DNA of 64,000 nt. Source: Clostridia bacterium. Its GTDB lineage: Bacteria; Bacillota; Clostridia; Oscillospirales; Acutalibacteraceae. The notes under the pieces were generated by a model, which was not told the DNA's origin, did not search any database, and saw only the letters and a list, made by a program, of their open reading frames with translations. Location of the stretch: assembly GCA_017399405.1 (NCBI GenBank), contig JAFQCT010000016.1, positions 1-64,000 on the forward strand, in the 5' to 3' direction. Below are positions 7,182 through 15,177 of this stretch, piece after piece; position 1 is the first letter of the stretch, and each line of letters begins with the position of its first letter. Made by a program: the position numbers and the translations under genes.

Positions 7182-7747
7182 AATACGATTTGCACGAAAC
7201 TGCAAGATATATGGGTTATAAGCATGGTGACAAGCCTTGCGAAGAAATATGCGAACTTTGTGAAGTTGCATACTGTGAGCTTTGCAAGGTAATTACCCCT
7301 AAATATATCTATAAAGAATATGATTTCACAAGAACAAATGACGGAATAATCGTTGACGGGATAGAATTCAAAAGCACAAAACTTTTAAGCCACTTAAAAG
7401 ACTCAACAAGCATTATTCTTTTTGGTGCAACTATCGGTGTGGGTGCTGATACTCTTGTCCGCAAATATTCTGTAACAGACGCTGCAATGACAAGTGTTGT
7501 TCATTGTGTAGGTGCATCAATGGTTGAAAATCTTTGCGACCAGGCTTGCGAAGAACTTAAAAACACTATAAAAGGGGAGCATAGACCCCGTTTCAGCCCC
7601 GGTTACGGCGGACTTGATATTTCTTCTCAAACAGATTTCTTCAAACTTTTACCAATGACAAAACAAATGGGAGTAACACTTTCAGAAAGTTTCTTAATGA
7701 CTCCAACAAAAACAGTTACTGCCTTTATCGGTGTAACAAAGGAATGA
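7172..7747 (+). CDS. stand-alone cobalamin-dependent methionine synthase reactivation domain protein
   Basis: 191 residues resembling the C-terminal AdoMet-binding activation domain of MetH. The signature RPRFSPGYGG (about 138-147) and the final segment with PTKTVTAFIG are diagnostic. In canonical MetH this domain binds AdoMet and lets oxidised cob(II)alamin be remethylated. Here it is a separate polypeptide just before a MetH that lacks the domain; the genes overlap by 4 bp (ATGA), so equimolar production is likely. The extra N-terminal cysteines (CEEICELCEVAYCELC, about 23-38) are not part of the canonical domain and may bind a metal or Fe-S cluster. Confidence 0.85.
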   Translation: MLLKYDLHETARYMGYKHGDKPCEEICELCEVAYCELCKVITPKYIYKEYDFTRTNDGIIVDGIEFKSTKLLSHLKDSTSIILFGATIGVGADTLVRKYSVTDAAMTSVVHCVGASMVENLCDQACEELKNTIKGEHRPRFSPGYGGLDISSQTDFFKLLPMTKQMGVTLSESFLMTPTKTVTAFIGVTKE

Positions 7748-10110
7748 AAACAATGAAATTCAAAGAAAAATTCAACAATTCAATATTGTTTTTTGACGGT
7801 GCAATGGGTACTGAACTCCAAAAAAACGGACTTAAAAAAGGTGAGTTACCCGAAAACTTAAATATTCACTCTCCCGAAATCGTTGCAAAAGTGCATAAAT
7901 CATATTTAGACGCAGGTTGCAACATAATCTCAACTAACACATTCGGTGCAAACTCACTTAAATTCGATAATGTGAATGAGATTATTACAAAAGCAGTTGA
8001 AATCGCAAAAAATACAATTGAAGAAAGCAACAAAAATGCCTTTGTTGCTCTTGATTTAGGACCTTTAGGTAAACTCTTAAAACCTTATGGCGATTTAGAA
8101 TTCCAGACTGCTTACGACCTTTATAAAGAACAAGTAATTGCAGGTAAAAACGCAGGTGCAGATTTAATCCTTATTGAAACAATGGGGGATTTGTACGAAA
8201 TCAAAACAGCAGTTCTCGCCGCAAAAGAAAACACAGATTTGCCCGTGCTTGTGTCAATGATATTTGACGAAAAAGGCATACTTCTAACGGGTGCCGATAT
8301 TAAAACTGCAGTAATAACTCTTGAAGGACTTGGCGTTGACGGAATTGGTATGAATTGCGGACTTGGGCCTGACCAGATGCTTGAACTGTTGAAAAAAATG
8401 CAAAAGTATTCAAGTACCCCTATTTTTGTTCAGCCAAATGCAGGACTCCCCGTAAGTATAAACGGTGTTACAACCTACAATGTAACTCCCGACGAATTCG
8501 CACAAAAACAACTTGAAATTCTTGAAAATGGTGCTTGTGCATTGGGCGGTTGTTGCGGTACAACTCCTGACCACATTAAAGCAATGATTGACCTTTGCAA
8601 AAACGAGCAAATCACTAAAATTAGCAAAAAACAGATTACTGCTGTCACTTCTTATTCAAAAACAGTAATCTTTGAAAACAAGCCAATTATCATAGGCGAA
8701 AGAATTAACCCAACAGGCAAAAAAATGCTGAAAGAAGCACTCCGTAATAACGATATGGATTATATCTACCGCGAGGGCGTAACTCAAGCAGATGCAGGTG
8801 CCGATGTTCTTGATGTGAATGTAGGTCTCCCCGAAATTGATGAGCCTGTTATGATGCAAAATGCAGTTTTGGGACTTCAAAGCATTCTCAATACACCTTT
8901 GCAGATTGATACATCTGACAGCGTTGCAATGGAAAAAGCACTTCGCATTTATAATGGTAAACCAATGGTAAACTCCGTCAACGGAAAAGAAAAAGTTATG
9001 GAAGAAGTGTTCCCGCTCGTTAAAAAATACGGTGGTGTGCTTGTCTGCTTAACTCTTGACGAAAATGGAATTTCCGAAACCGTAGAGGGCAGAATTGATA
9101 TTGCAAAACGCATAATAGAAAGGGCAGAAGAATACGGAATAACCAAGGAAAATCTTGTGTTCGACCCACTTTGTATGACGGTCAGTACAAATAAAGATAA
9201 CGCAAAAATTACTCTTGAATGTATTGAAAAACTTAATAAAGATTTAGGCGTTAAAACAGTTTTAGGTGTGTCAAATGTGTCATTTGGTTTGCCAAATCGT
9301 GAACTGCTCAATTCAACATTCTTTACTCTTGCAATGCAAAATGGTTTAAGTGCAGGAATTATAAATCCAAAAAGCGATGCTATGATGAATGCGTACTATT
9401 CATATTGTGCACTAAACGGATTAGATGATAATTTTGAACAGTATATCGCAAATGTTACTGACACAAAAGCAGAAGTTAAAACAACTGATGTTGATTTGAA
9501 AACCGCAGTTGTAAAGGGACTTAAATCTAAAGCAAAAGAGCAAACAAAACTTGAACTTAAAACTAAAACACCAATTGAAATTATTGACGGTATTTTAGTT
9601 CCGGCACTTAATGAAGTCGGCAAAGGTTTTGAAGAAAATACAATATTCTTGCCAAGCCTTTTAATGAGTGCTGAAACCGCAGGTGTAAGTTTTGAAATTA
9701 TTAAAGAACACATTGGTAACAGTGGTGAAAAAACAGAAGAAAAGGGTAAAATACTCATAGCAACTGTTGAGGGTGATATTCACGATATAGGCAAAAATAT
9801 TGTTAAAGTATTGCTTGAAAACTATGGCTTTTCAGTAATCGATATGGGTAAAGATATTACCCCCGAAGCCATTGTAGAAAAAGCAGAAAAAGAGAATATC
9901 AAACTTGTTGGTCTTTCTGCTTTAATGACTACAACAGTACCGTCAATGGAGAAAACAATTAGTCTTCTTAAAGAAAAAAATCCGCAAATCGCAGTTATGG
10001 TAGGTGGTGCGGTATTAACCGAAGATTATGCAAAAACCATCGGTGCAGACTTTTACGGTAAAGATGCAATGGCATCTGTCAGAATAGCCGAAAAATTCTT
10101 TGCAAAATAA
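7744..10110 (+). CDS. metH: cobalamin-dependent methionine synthase, three-domain form
   Basis: 788 residues. Transfers the methyl group of methyltetrahydrofolate via cobalamin to homocysteine. Domains in order: homocysteine-binding barrel (about 1-290, zinc site including GGCCGTTP near 268), pterin-binding domain (about 310-560, IIGERINPTGKK near 315), cobalamin-binding cap and Rossmann domains (about 580-788). The base-off motif GDIHDIGKNIV (about 679) supplies the cobalt-ligating histidine. The activation domain of about 1,200-residue MetH proteins is missing and is supplied by the preceding gene. The start at 7744 overlaps the stop of that gene. No terminator is evident before the next promoter. 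Confidence 0.93.
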   Translation: MKTMKFKEKFNNSILFFDGAMGTELQKNGLKKGELPENLNIHSPEIVAKVHKSYLDAGCNIISTNTFGANSLKFDNVNEIITKAVEIAKNTIEESNKNAFVALDLGPLGKLLKPYGDLEFQTAYDLYKEQVIAGKNAGADLILIETMGDLYEIKTAVLAAKENTDLPVLVSMIFDEKGILLTGADIKTAVITLEGLGVDGIGMNCGLGPDQMLELLKKMQKYSSTPIFVQPNAGLPVSINGVTTYNVTPDEFAQKQLEILENGACALGGCCGTTPDHIKAMIDLCKNEQITKISKKQITAVTSYSKTVIFENKPIIIGERINPTGKKMLKEALRNNDMDYIYREGVTQADAGADVLDVNVGLPEIDEPVMMQNAVLGLQSILNTPLQIDTSDSVAMEKALRIYNGKPMVNSVNGKEKVMEEVFPLVKKYGGVLVCLTLDENGISETVEGRIDIAKRIIERAEEYGITKENLVFDPLCMTVSTNKDNAKITLECIEKLNKDLGVKTVLGVSNVSFGLPNRELLNSTFFTLAMQNGLSAGIINPKSDAMMNAYYSYCALNGLDDNFEQYIANVTDTKAEVKTTDVDLKTAVVKGLKSKAKEQTKLELKTKTPIEIIDGILVPALNEVGKGFEENTIFLPSLLMSAETAGVSFEIIKEHIGNSGEKTEEKGKILIATVEGDIHDIGKNIVKVLLENYGFSVIDMGKDITPEAIVEKAEKENIKLVGLSALMTTTVPSMEKTISLLKEKNPQIAVMVGGAVLTEDYAKTIGADFYGKDAMASVRIAEKFFAK

Positions 10111-10133
10111 GTCAAATTATGGCTATATTATAA

Positions 10134-10162
10134 TTGACAAATTCATACTACAGTAGTATGAT
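10134..10162 (+). promoter_or_regulatory. promoter with perfect dyad upstream of cysteine desulfurase (Rrf2/IscR-type operator)
   Basis: TTGACA (10134-10139) and TATGAT (10157-10162) have a 17-bp spacer. A perfect palindrome CATACTAC-A-GTAGTATG (10144-10160) fills most of the spacer and overlaps the -10, the usual place for a repressor site. Its half-site GTAGTAT also occurs at the promoter of the nearby Rrf2 gene. Repression by that protein is inference. Confidence 0.75.
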
Positions 10163-10224
10163 ATATGTGAATTCACACCAATTCACTATGAATTGTAATT
10201 TTTCTTATGAAATGAGATGTATAT

Positions 10225-11406
10225 ATGAAAGTTTATGCAGATAACGCTGCAACCACAAAAATATCAAAAACGGCTCTTGATGCTATGATGCCATGTTTTC
10301 AAGAAATCTATGGAAATCCATCAAGTTTGCATAGCGTTGGGCAAGATGCATTTCACGCAGTACGCGATGCGAGAAACACTATTGCACAGTGCTTGAACGC
10401 AGACCCAAACGATGTTTATTTTTCATCAGGCGGTAGTGAAAGCGACAACTGGGCAATTAAAGGTGCTGCTTACCTTATGGCTAAAAAAGGTAAAAAGCAT
10501 ATTATCAGTTCAAAGTTTGAACATCACGCGGTATTGCATACACTCAATGCCCTCGAAAAAGAGGGTTTTGAGATTACACTTCTTGATGTTTACGGAAACG
10601 GTATTGTAAAAGTAGAAGATGTTAAAAATGCAATCCGTGAAGACACAGCACTTGTAACAATTATGTATGCAAACAACGAAATCGGCACAGTTCAACCAAT
10701 TCGTGAAATCGGTGCAGTATGTCGTGAAAAGAGAGTGTTGTTCCACACAGACGCAGTTCAGGCAGTTGGTCATATTCCTGTTGATGTAATTGCTGATAAT
10801 ATTGATATGATGTCATTTTCAGGTCATAAATTCCACGGACCAAAAGGTGTTGGCGGTCTTTACTGCAAAAAGGGTATAAGACTTCCGAATCTTATTGAAG
10901 GTGGCGCACAAGAGAGAAATCGTCGTGCAGGTACCGAAAATGTACCGTCAATCGTAGGGATGGCAGCAGCACTTAAAGACGCTTGTGATAATATGGAAGA
11001 AAATACAAAGAAACTTATCGCAATGCGTGAGCAACTTATTGAGGGTATTCTCAAAATCGACTTAAGTCGTATTAACGGTGACCGTGAGCACAGATTACCG
11101 GGTAATGTAAGTGCTTGTTTTGAGGGTGTTGAAGGTGAGTCACTTCTCCTTTACCTTGATTTAATGGGAATCAGTGCTTCTTCAGGTTCAGCTTGTACTT
11201 CAGGCTCACTTGACCCAAGCCATGTGCTTTTGTCAATCGGTCTCGTTCACGAAGTTGCACACGGTTCACTTCGTTTGAGCCTTTGTGAAGATAATACACC
11301 TGAAGAAATGGATTATATATTAGAAAAACTCCCACCAATTATTGACCGTCTTCGCGACATGTCACCACTTTGGGAGAAAATTCAGAAAGAAAGAGGTTTA
11401 GCGTAA
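10225..11406 (+). CDS. cysteine desulfurase (NifS/IscS family)
   Basis: 393 residues, PLP-dependent. Removes sulfur from cysteine as a persulfide for Fe-S assembly and tRNA thiolation. The PLP lysine is K202 in [10 protein letters not shown], and the catalytic cysteine is C324 in SSGSACTSG, within the extended loop of class I (NifS/IscS) enzymes. The stop overlaps the first base of the IscU-type scaffold gene, so the pair is coupled. The likely sulfur clients NadA (Fe-S) and MnmA (tRNA thiolation) follow downstream. Promoter and operator lie at 10134-10162. Confidence 0.93.
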   Translation: MKVYADNAATTKISKTALDAMMPCFQEIYGNPSSLHSVGQDAFHAVRDARNTIAQCLNADPNDVYFSSGGSESDNWAIKGAAYLMAKKGKKHIISSKFEHHAVLHTLNALEKEGFEITLLDVYGNGIVKVEDVKNAIREDTALVTIMYANNEIGTVQPIREIGAVCREKRVLFHTDAVQAVGHIPVDVIADNIDMMSFSGHKFHGPKGVGGLYCKKGIRLPNLIEGGAQERNRRAGTENVPSIVGMAAALKDACDNMEENTKKLIAMREQLIEGILKIDLSRINGDREHRLPGNVSACFEGVEGESLLLYLDLMGISASSGSACTSGSLDPSHVLLSIGLVHEVAHGSLRLSLCEDNTPEEMDYILEKLPPIIDRLRDMSPLWEKIQKERGLA

Positions 11407-11822
11407 TGGAATATTCAGAAAAAGTAATGGAACATTTTACAAATCCGCATAATGTAGGTAAACTTGACGACGCAGATGGCGTGGGAGAAGTTGGTAACGC
11501 AAAATGTGGCGATATTATGAAAATGTATCTCAAAATAGAGAATGATATAATCACAGATGTTAAATTCAATACTTACGGTTGTGCATCTGCAATCGCAACA
11601 AGTTCAATCGCAACTGATATGATTAAAGGACAACCTTTAAGCGAAGCCCTCAAACTCACCAACAAAGCAGTTGTTGAGGCTCTTGACGGACTTCCTGCAG
11701 TTAAAATACACTGTTCAGTTCTTGCAGAACAAGCAATCAAAGCAGCAGTTAAAGATTACTACGACAAAAATAATATTGAATACGACCCAAAAGAATTCGA
11801 GTTCGAAGACCATCACCACTAA
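11406..11822 (+). CDS. iscU: Fe-S cluster assembly scaffold (IscU / NifU N-terminal type)
   Basis: 138 residues. Scaffold on which Fe-S clusters are built from sulfur delivered by the cysteine desulfurase. The three ligand cysteines are C34 (NAKCGD), C59 (YGCASA) and C103 (IHCSVLA). I start it at ATG 11406, which gives the canonical IscU N-terminus [18 protein letters not shown]; a longer frame from 11370 would be translated inside the desulfurase gene. It ends with a His-rich tail (DHHH). The C-terminal NifU-like and central ferredoxin domains of full NifU are absent. Confidence 0.92.
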   Translation: MEYSEKVMEHFTNPHNVGKLDDADGVGEVGNAKCGDIMKMYLKIENDIITDVKFNTYGCASAIATSSIATDMIKGQPLSEALKLTNKAVVEALDGLPAVKIHCSVLAEQAIKAAVKDYYDKNNIEYDPKEFEFEDHHH

Positions 11823-11824
11823 TT

Positions 11825-11840
11825 TGTAGGGGCGATTCAC
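11825..11840. repeat. dispersed repeat family A, truncated copy
   Basis: TGTAGGGGCGATTCAC matches the left half of the copy at 13911, but the right arm is missing and family B follows almost directly. It looks like a broken element. Confidence 0.6.
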
Positions 11841-11846
11841 AACACA

Positions 11847-11881
11847 GCGTAGTGGCAGGCTTCCACGCCTGCGTAATCCCA
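11847..11881. repeat. dispersed repeat family B, copy 2
   Basis: Shares GTAGTGGCAGGCTTCCACGC with 4646-4665. A perfect 6-bp inverted repeat GCAGGC/GCCTGC is present. It lies between iscU and nadA. Confidence 0.7.
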
Positions 11882-11907
11882 TTCTAATCTCAAAAAGGAA
11901 GATTAAA

Positions 11908-12825
11908 ATGACAGTAAGAGAAATGCAAGACAAAATCTTGCAACTAAAAAAAGAAAAAGATATTTGCATATTGGCTCACAGCTATGTTGCCCGTGAAATC
12001 CAAGAAATTGCCGATTTTACAGGCGATAGTTTTCAGTTGAGCGTTCTTGCTGAAAAAGCACCGCAGAAAACTGTAATTATGTGTGGAGTTCGTTTTATGG
12101 CAGAAACCGTAAAAATCCTCTCACCCGAAAAAATAGTTTATATTGCAAGTCCTATTGCAGGTTGCCCAATGGCAGAGCAAATGGACAAAGAACTTATTTC
12201 ACAAGTTAAAAAACAGTATCCCGATTATACCGTTGTGGCTTATATCAATACAACATCAGACCTTAAAACAGTTTGTGATGTTTGTGTAACTTCATCATCA
12301 GCGGTTAAGATTGTTAAGAAAATCGAGAATGATAAAATCCTTTTCATTCCTGACTGTAATCTTGGTGCATTCGTTGCCGAACAAGTGCCCGAAAAAGAGT
12401 TCAAACTCTTACAAGGTGGTTGCCCAATTCACGCAAGAATGAGCAAAAAAGATGTAGAAAAAGCAAAAGAATTACATCCTGATGCACTTTTCCTTGTTCA
12501 TCCTGAATGCAGACCTGAAGTTGTAGCAGAGGCTGATTATATCGGCTCAACATCAGGAATTATGGATTTTGCACGCAAGAGCGATGCAAAAGAATTCATT
12601 ATCGGTACAGAAATCAGCATTGCAGAGTCTTTGCAGTATGAGTGTCCCGATAAAAAGTTCTATCCACTTTCAAAAGAACTAATTTGTCCTAATATGAAAA
12701 CTACAACGCTCGTTGACCTTTATAATACAATGATAGGTGAGGGCGGCGAAGAAATTATAATGGACGAGCAGACCATTAAAGATGCTAAAAAATGCATTGA
12801 TATGATGATTAAACTCGGTGAATAA
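11908..12825 (+). CDS. nadA: quinolinate synthase
   Basis: 305 residues. [4Fe-4S] enzyme that condenses iminoaspartate and dihydroxyacetone phosphate to quinolinate, the first committed ring of NAD. Family landmarks are HSYVAREIQEIADFTGDS near the N-terminus, GVRFMAETVKIL, and the cluster cysteines in AGCPMAE, HPECRPEV and LICPNMK. ATG 11908 is preceded by AAAAGGAAG. Only 3 bp separate it from mnmA. Its dependence on an Fe-S cluster explains its place beside iscS-iscU. nadB and nadC are not in the window, so the source of iminoaspartate is not shown. Confidence 0.93.
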   Translation: MTVREMQDKILQLKKEKDICILAHSYVAREIQEIADFTGDSFQLSVLAEKAPQKTVIMCGVRFMAETVKILSPEKIVYIASPIAGCPMAEQMDKELISQVKKQYPDYTVVAYINTTSDLKTVCDVCVTSSSAVKIVKKIENDKILFIPDCNLGAFVAEQVPEKEFKLLQGGCPIHARMSKKDVEKAKELHPDALFLVHPECRPEVVAEADYIGSTSGIMDFARKSDAKEFIIGTEISIAESLQYECPDKKFYPLSKELICPNMKTTTLVDLYNTMIGEGGEEIIMDEQTIKDAKKCIDMMIKLGE

Positions 12826-12828
12826 TTT

Positions 12829-13851
12829 ATGAAAAAAGCAGTTATTGCAATGAGTGGCGGAGTTGATAGCTCCGTCGCTGCTTTACTTATGAAAAATGAA
12901 GGCTATACCTGTGTCGGTGCTACAATGCAACTGTATTCCGAAGGGGATTGCAGTGATGCAAAAGCAGTTGCCGACAAGTTAGGTATGCCTTTTTATATTT
13001 TCCCACTTAAAGAAGAATTCAAAAAACTTGTAATTGATAAGTTTATTGAATTTTATGAGCAGGGTAAAACCCCTAACCCTTGTATTGAGTGTAATCGTAC
13101 ACTTAAATTCGGTGCTATGATTGATAAAATGCACCAGTTAGATGCTGATTTTGTAGTAACAGGTCACTATGCTCGCGTAGTCTTTGAAGATGGTGAATAT
13201 AAACTTAAAAAAGCAGTTGACGAAAGCAAAGACCAAAGCTATTTCCTCTATATGCTCACACAAGAACAATTAAAGCATATTAAATTCCCGTTAGGCGAAT
13301 ACACAAAGCCCGAAATTCGCCAGATTGCTGAAGAAAATAACCTTATAACTGCTCGTAAAAAAGATAGCCAAGATATATGCTTTGTGCCTGATGGCGATTA
13401 TGTAAGCTTTATAAAATCATATAATAATAAAGACTATCCAAAAGGACAATTTGTGCATAAAACAGGCTTTTCATTTGGTGAGCATAAGGGTATTGTAAAT
13501 TACACAATCGGTCAGCGAAAAGGACTTGGCATAGCGTATAAAACACCACTTTATGTGCTTAACATTGACCCTGAAACAAACAATGTAATTTTAGGTGATA
13601 ATGAAGATTTGTTTACAGACGAAGTAACCGCAAAAAATGTAAATATAATCAGCGGTAAACCAATTACAGAACCAACTAGAGTGCTTGCCCGTGTACGATA
13701 CAGACATAAAGAACAACCGGCTTTAGCATGGCAAGACGAAAACGGTCTTTTGCATGTTAAATTCGACGAGCCACAACGAGCAATCACAAAAGGACAATCA
13801 TTAGTTATCTTCAATGACGATGAAGTTCTCGGTGGCGGCGAAATTATATAA
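12829..13851 (+). CDS. mnmA: tRNA-specific 2-thiouridylase MnmA
   Basis: 340 residues. Adenylates and thiolates U34 of the Lys, Glu and Gln tRNAs, using sulfur relayed from cysteine desulfurase. The PP-loop SGGVDSSVA begins at residue 9; the catalytic cysteines lie in NPCIECN (about 84) and SQDICF (about 183); the C-terminal beta-barrel ends in LGGGEII. It is the last gene of the sulfur/NAD group that starts with iscS. A tRNA-Gln(TTG) gene, a typical substrate, occurs at 42159. Confidence 0.93.
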   Translation: MKKAVIAMSGGVDSSVAALLMKNEGYTCVGATMQLYSEGDCSDAKAVADKLGMPFYIFPLKEEFKKLVIDKFIEFYEQGKTPNPCIECNRTLKFGAMIDKMHQLDADFVVTGHYARVVFEDGEYKLKKAVDESKDQSYFLYMLTQEQLKHIKFPLGEYTKPEIRQIAEENNLITARKKDSQDICFVPDGDYVSFIKSYNNKDYPKGQFVHKTGFSFGEHKGIVNYTIGQRKGLGIAYKTPLYVLNIDPETNNVILGDNEDLFTDEVTAKNVNIISGKPITEPTRVLARVRYRHKEQPALAWQDENGLLHVKFDEPQRAITKGQSLVIFNDDEVLGGGEII

Positions 13852-13868
13852 GTATAAAAAGAAATTAA

Positions 13869-13897
13869 TGTCATTCTGAGCGTAGCGAAGAATTTCA
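13869..13897. repeat. dispersed repeat family D, copy 2
   Basis: TGTCATTCTGAGCGTAGCGA and the following bases match the element at 4717-4745. It sits just after mnmA. Confidence 0.75.
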
Positions 13898-13910
13898 ACT
13901 TAATATATGA

Positions 13911-13945
13911 TGTAGGGGCGATTCACGAATCGCCCTTTAATTTTT
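13911..13945 (+). terminator. repeat family A element, terminator-like
   Basis: A perfect 9-bp stem GGGCGATTC/GAATCGCCC (13916-13924 with 13927-13935) has a 2-base loop and is followed by a T-rich tract. It is the best-preserved copy of the family and probably ends the mnmA transcript. Confidence 0.8.
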
Positions 13946-13988
13946 TTTACCGAATACACTCCCAAAATAACCGAACACTTTTAATATA

Positions 13989-14017
13989 TTGCAAACTAAA
14001 ATGCAGAATGATAATAT
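13989..14017 (+). promoter_or_regulatory. possible promoter of the LytTR-DUF3021 operon
   Basis: TTGCAA at 13989-13994 and TAATAT at 14012-14017 have a 17-bp spacer. The -10 is weak, as expected for a regulated promoter. Confidence 0.4.
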
Positions 14018-14038
14018 ACATTTGCAAGGAGGAATTTC

Positions 14039-14470
14039 ATGAAACTTCAAATTGTAATTGACCCAAATCGTGACGAAGAAATACTCATATATGCCCACGA
14101 GAAAACACCGTTAATCAGTGAGATTGAAGAACTAGTAAAAAGTCATTCTGTTGATTTAATCGGTTATGCACAAGATGAAACAGTAAAACTCAACTTGAAT
14201 GATATTTATTGCTTTATAACGGAAGACAATAAAGTGTATGCACTAACTGAAAACGAGAAATTCAAAATAAAATCGAGACTTTATCAATTAGAAGAAAAGC
14301 TTGATAATAACTTTGTCAAAATCAATCAGTCTTGTGTAGCCAATATTAAAAAGATTGATAGATTTAAGGCAACTGTAGGTGGTTCGTTGACAGTAGTTTT
14401 CAAAAATGGGTATGTGGATTTTGTATCACGAAGAAATCTTAAAAATGTAAAAGAAAGGTTAGGTTTGTAA
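14039..14470 (+). CDS. LytTR DNA-binding domain regulator
   Basis: 143 residues. The C-terminal two thirds form a LytTR domain: DIYCFITEDNKVYALT, then FVKINQSCVANIKKIDRFKA and a final VSRRNLKNVKERL. A receiver domain is absent. Small LytTR proteins paired with a DUF3021 membrane protein are a recurrent Firmicute arrangement, in which the membrane protein controls the regulator and the pair regulates itself. The start follows an excellent AAGGAGG. One base separates it from the next gene. Confidence 0.87.
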   Translation: MKLQIVIDPNRDEEILIYAHEKTPLISEIEELVKSHSVDLIGYAQDETVKLNLNDIYCFITEDNKVYALTENEKFKIKSRLYQLEEKLDNNFVKINQSCVANIKKIDRFKATVGGSLTVVFKNGYVDFVSRRNLKNVKERLGL

Positions 14471-14471
14471 T

Positions 14472-14888
14472 ATGAACAAATATGTAAAAGAATTTTTCCA
14501 CCGTGGATTTGTATTCAGCGGATTCGGACCAATAATTTTTGGAATTATAATCTTTATAGTATCAAAAACAACCGACAATTTAGTTTTGAATGCTGGTGAA
14601 GTATTAGTTGGAATTGTTTCAACTTATCTGTTGGCGTTTGTTCATGCAGGTACAAGCGTATTTAATCAAATTGAGCATTGGGGGATAGGTAAATCTTTGC
14701 TCTGCCATCTATCAACACTCTATGTTGCATATTCTCTTTGCTATTTAATAAACACATGGATTCCATTTGAACCAAAAGTGCTTTTGATTTTCACTTTGAT
14801 TTTTATGGCAGTCTACTTTGTAGTGTGGGGCATTGTATATTTCTCAATAAAAGCCACAAGCAAAAATTTCAACGCAAAATTAAAATAA
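14472..14888 (+). CDS. DUF3021 family membrane protein
   Basis: 138 residues with four predicted membrane spans (about 15-34, 43-63, 75-96 and 103-126). The RGFVFSGFGPIIFGII beginning and the second-span VSTYLLAFVHAG segment match the DUF3021 family, encoded next to LytTR regulators. It probably modulates the activity of the preceding regulator at the membrane. The biochemical role is not known. Confidence 0.8.
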   Translation: MNKYVKEFFHRGFVFSGFGPIIFGIIIFIVSKTTDNLVLNAGEVLVGIVSTYLLAFVHAGTSVFNQIEHWGIGKSLLCHLSTLYVAYSLCYLINTWIPFEPKVLLIFTLIFMAVYFVVWGIVYFSIKATSKNFNAKLK

Positions 14889-14891
14889 TAT

Positions 14892-14921
14892 TGTAGGGGA
14901 CGATTTAATGTCCCCTTTTTT
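14892..14921 (+). terminator. family A-like terminator
   Basis: TGTAGGGGAC begins a hairpin with a 6-bp stem GGGGAC/GTCCCC (14896-14901 with 14910-14915) and six T. Ends the LytTR-DUF3021 operon. Confidence 0.8.
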
Positions 14922-15000
14922 CTATGTTTACTCAGAGAAGTTGTTTTAATATACAAATTTGAATTTGTCTAATTGTTTAATATGTGTTTTTTCGGATACC

Positions 15001-15037
15001 TTGAAAGGGGAACTGTCAACAAAGTTGACTGAGGGGA
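15001..15037. repeat. dispersed repeat family C, decayed copy
   Basis: Keeps the second stem GTCAAC/GTTGAC and the TGAGGGG tail, but the left CTCCC arm of the first hairpin is lost. Compare 4674-4716 and 40541-40590. Confidence 0.65.
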
Positions 15038-15075
15038 TTCCGCCGTTTTGTTTTATATGATACTAATGCTTTGGT

Positions 15076-15106
15076 TGTAGGGGACGCCGACTCGGCGTCC
15101 TGTTTT
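15076..15106 (+). repeat. family A-like hairpin, terminator-like
   Basis: TGTAGGGGACGCCG begins a perfect 8-bp stem GGACGCCG/CGGCGTCC (15082-15089 with 15093-15100) followed by TGTTTT. It immediately precedes the promoter at 15109. Confidence 0.7.
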
Positions 15107-15108
15107 CA

Positions 15109-15137
15109 TTGACAAAAAAGTTTTCAAGTGATATATT
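15109..15137 (+). promoter_or_regulatory. sigma-A type promoter for the Nudix hydrolase gene
   Basis: A consensus TTGACA at 15109-15114 and TATATT at 15132-15137 have a 17-bp spacer. This places the transcript start near 15144 and supports the start codon at 15178. Confidence 0.8.
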
Positions 15138-15177
15138 TTATTTAACAAGATTAATAAGTTTGATAAGCAGGAATATT

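Noticed and set aside
9396-9758. Minus-strand 120-codon frame inside metH
   Set aside because: Antisense shadow of a clearly conserved gene.
13551-13898. Minus-strand open frame of 115 codons over the end of mnmA
   Set aside because: Starts with the same repeat D artefact peptide and is otherwise a shadow of mnmA.
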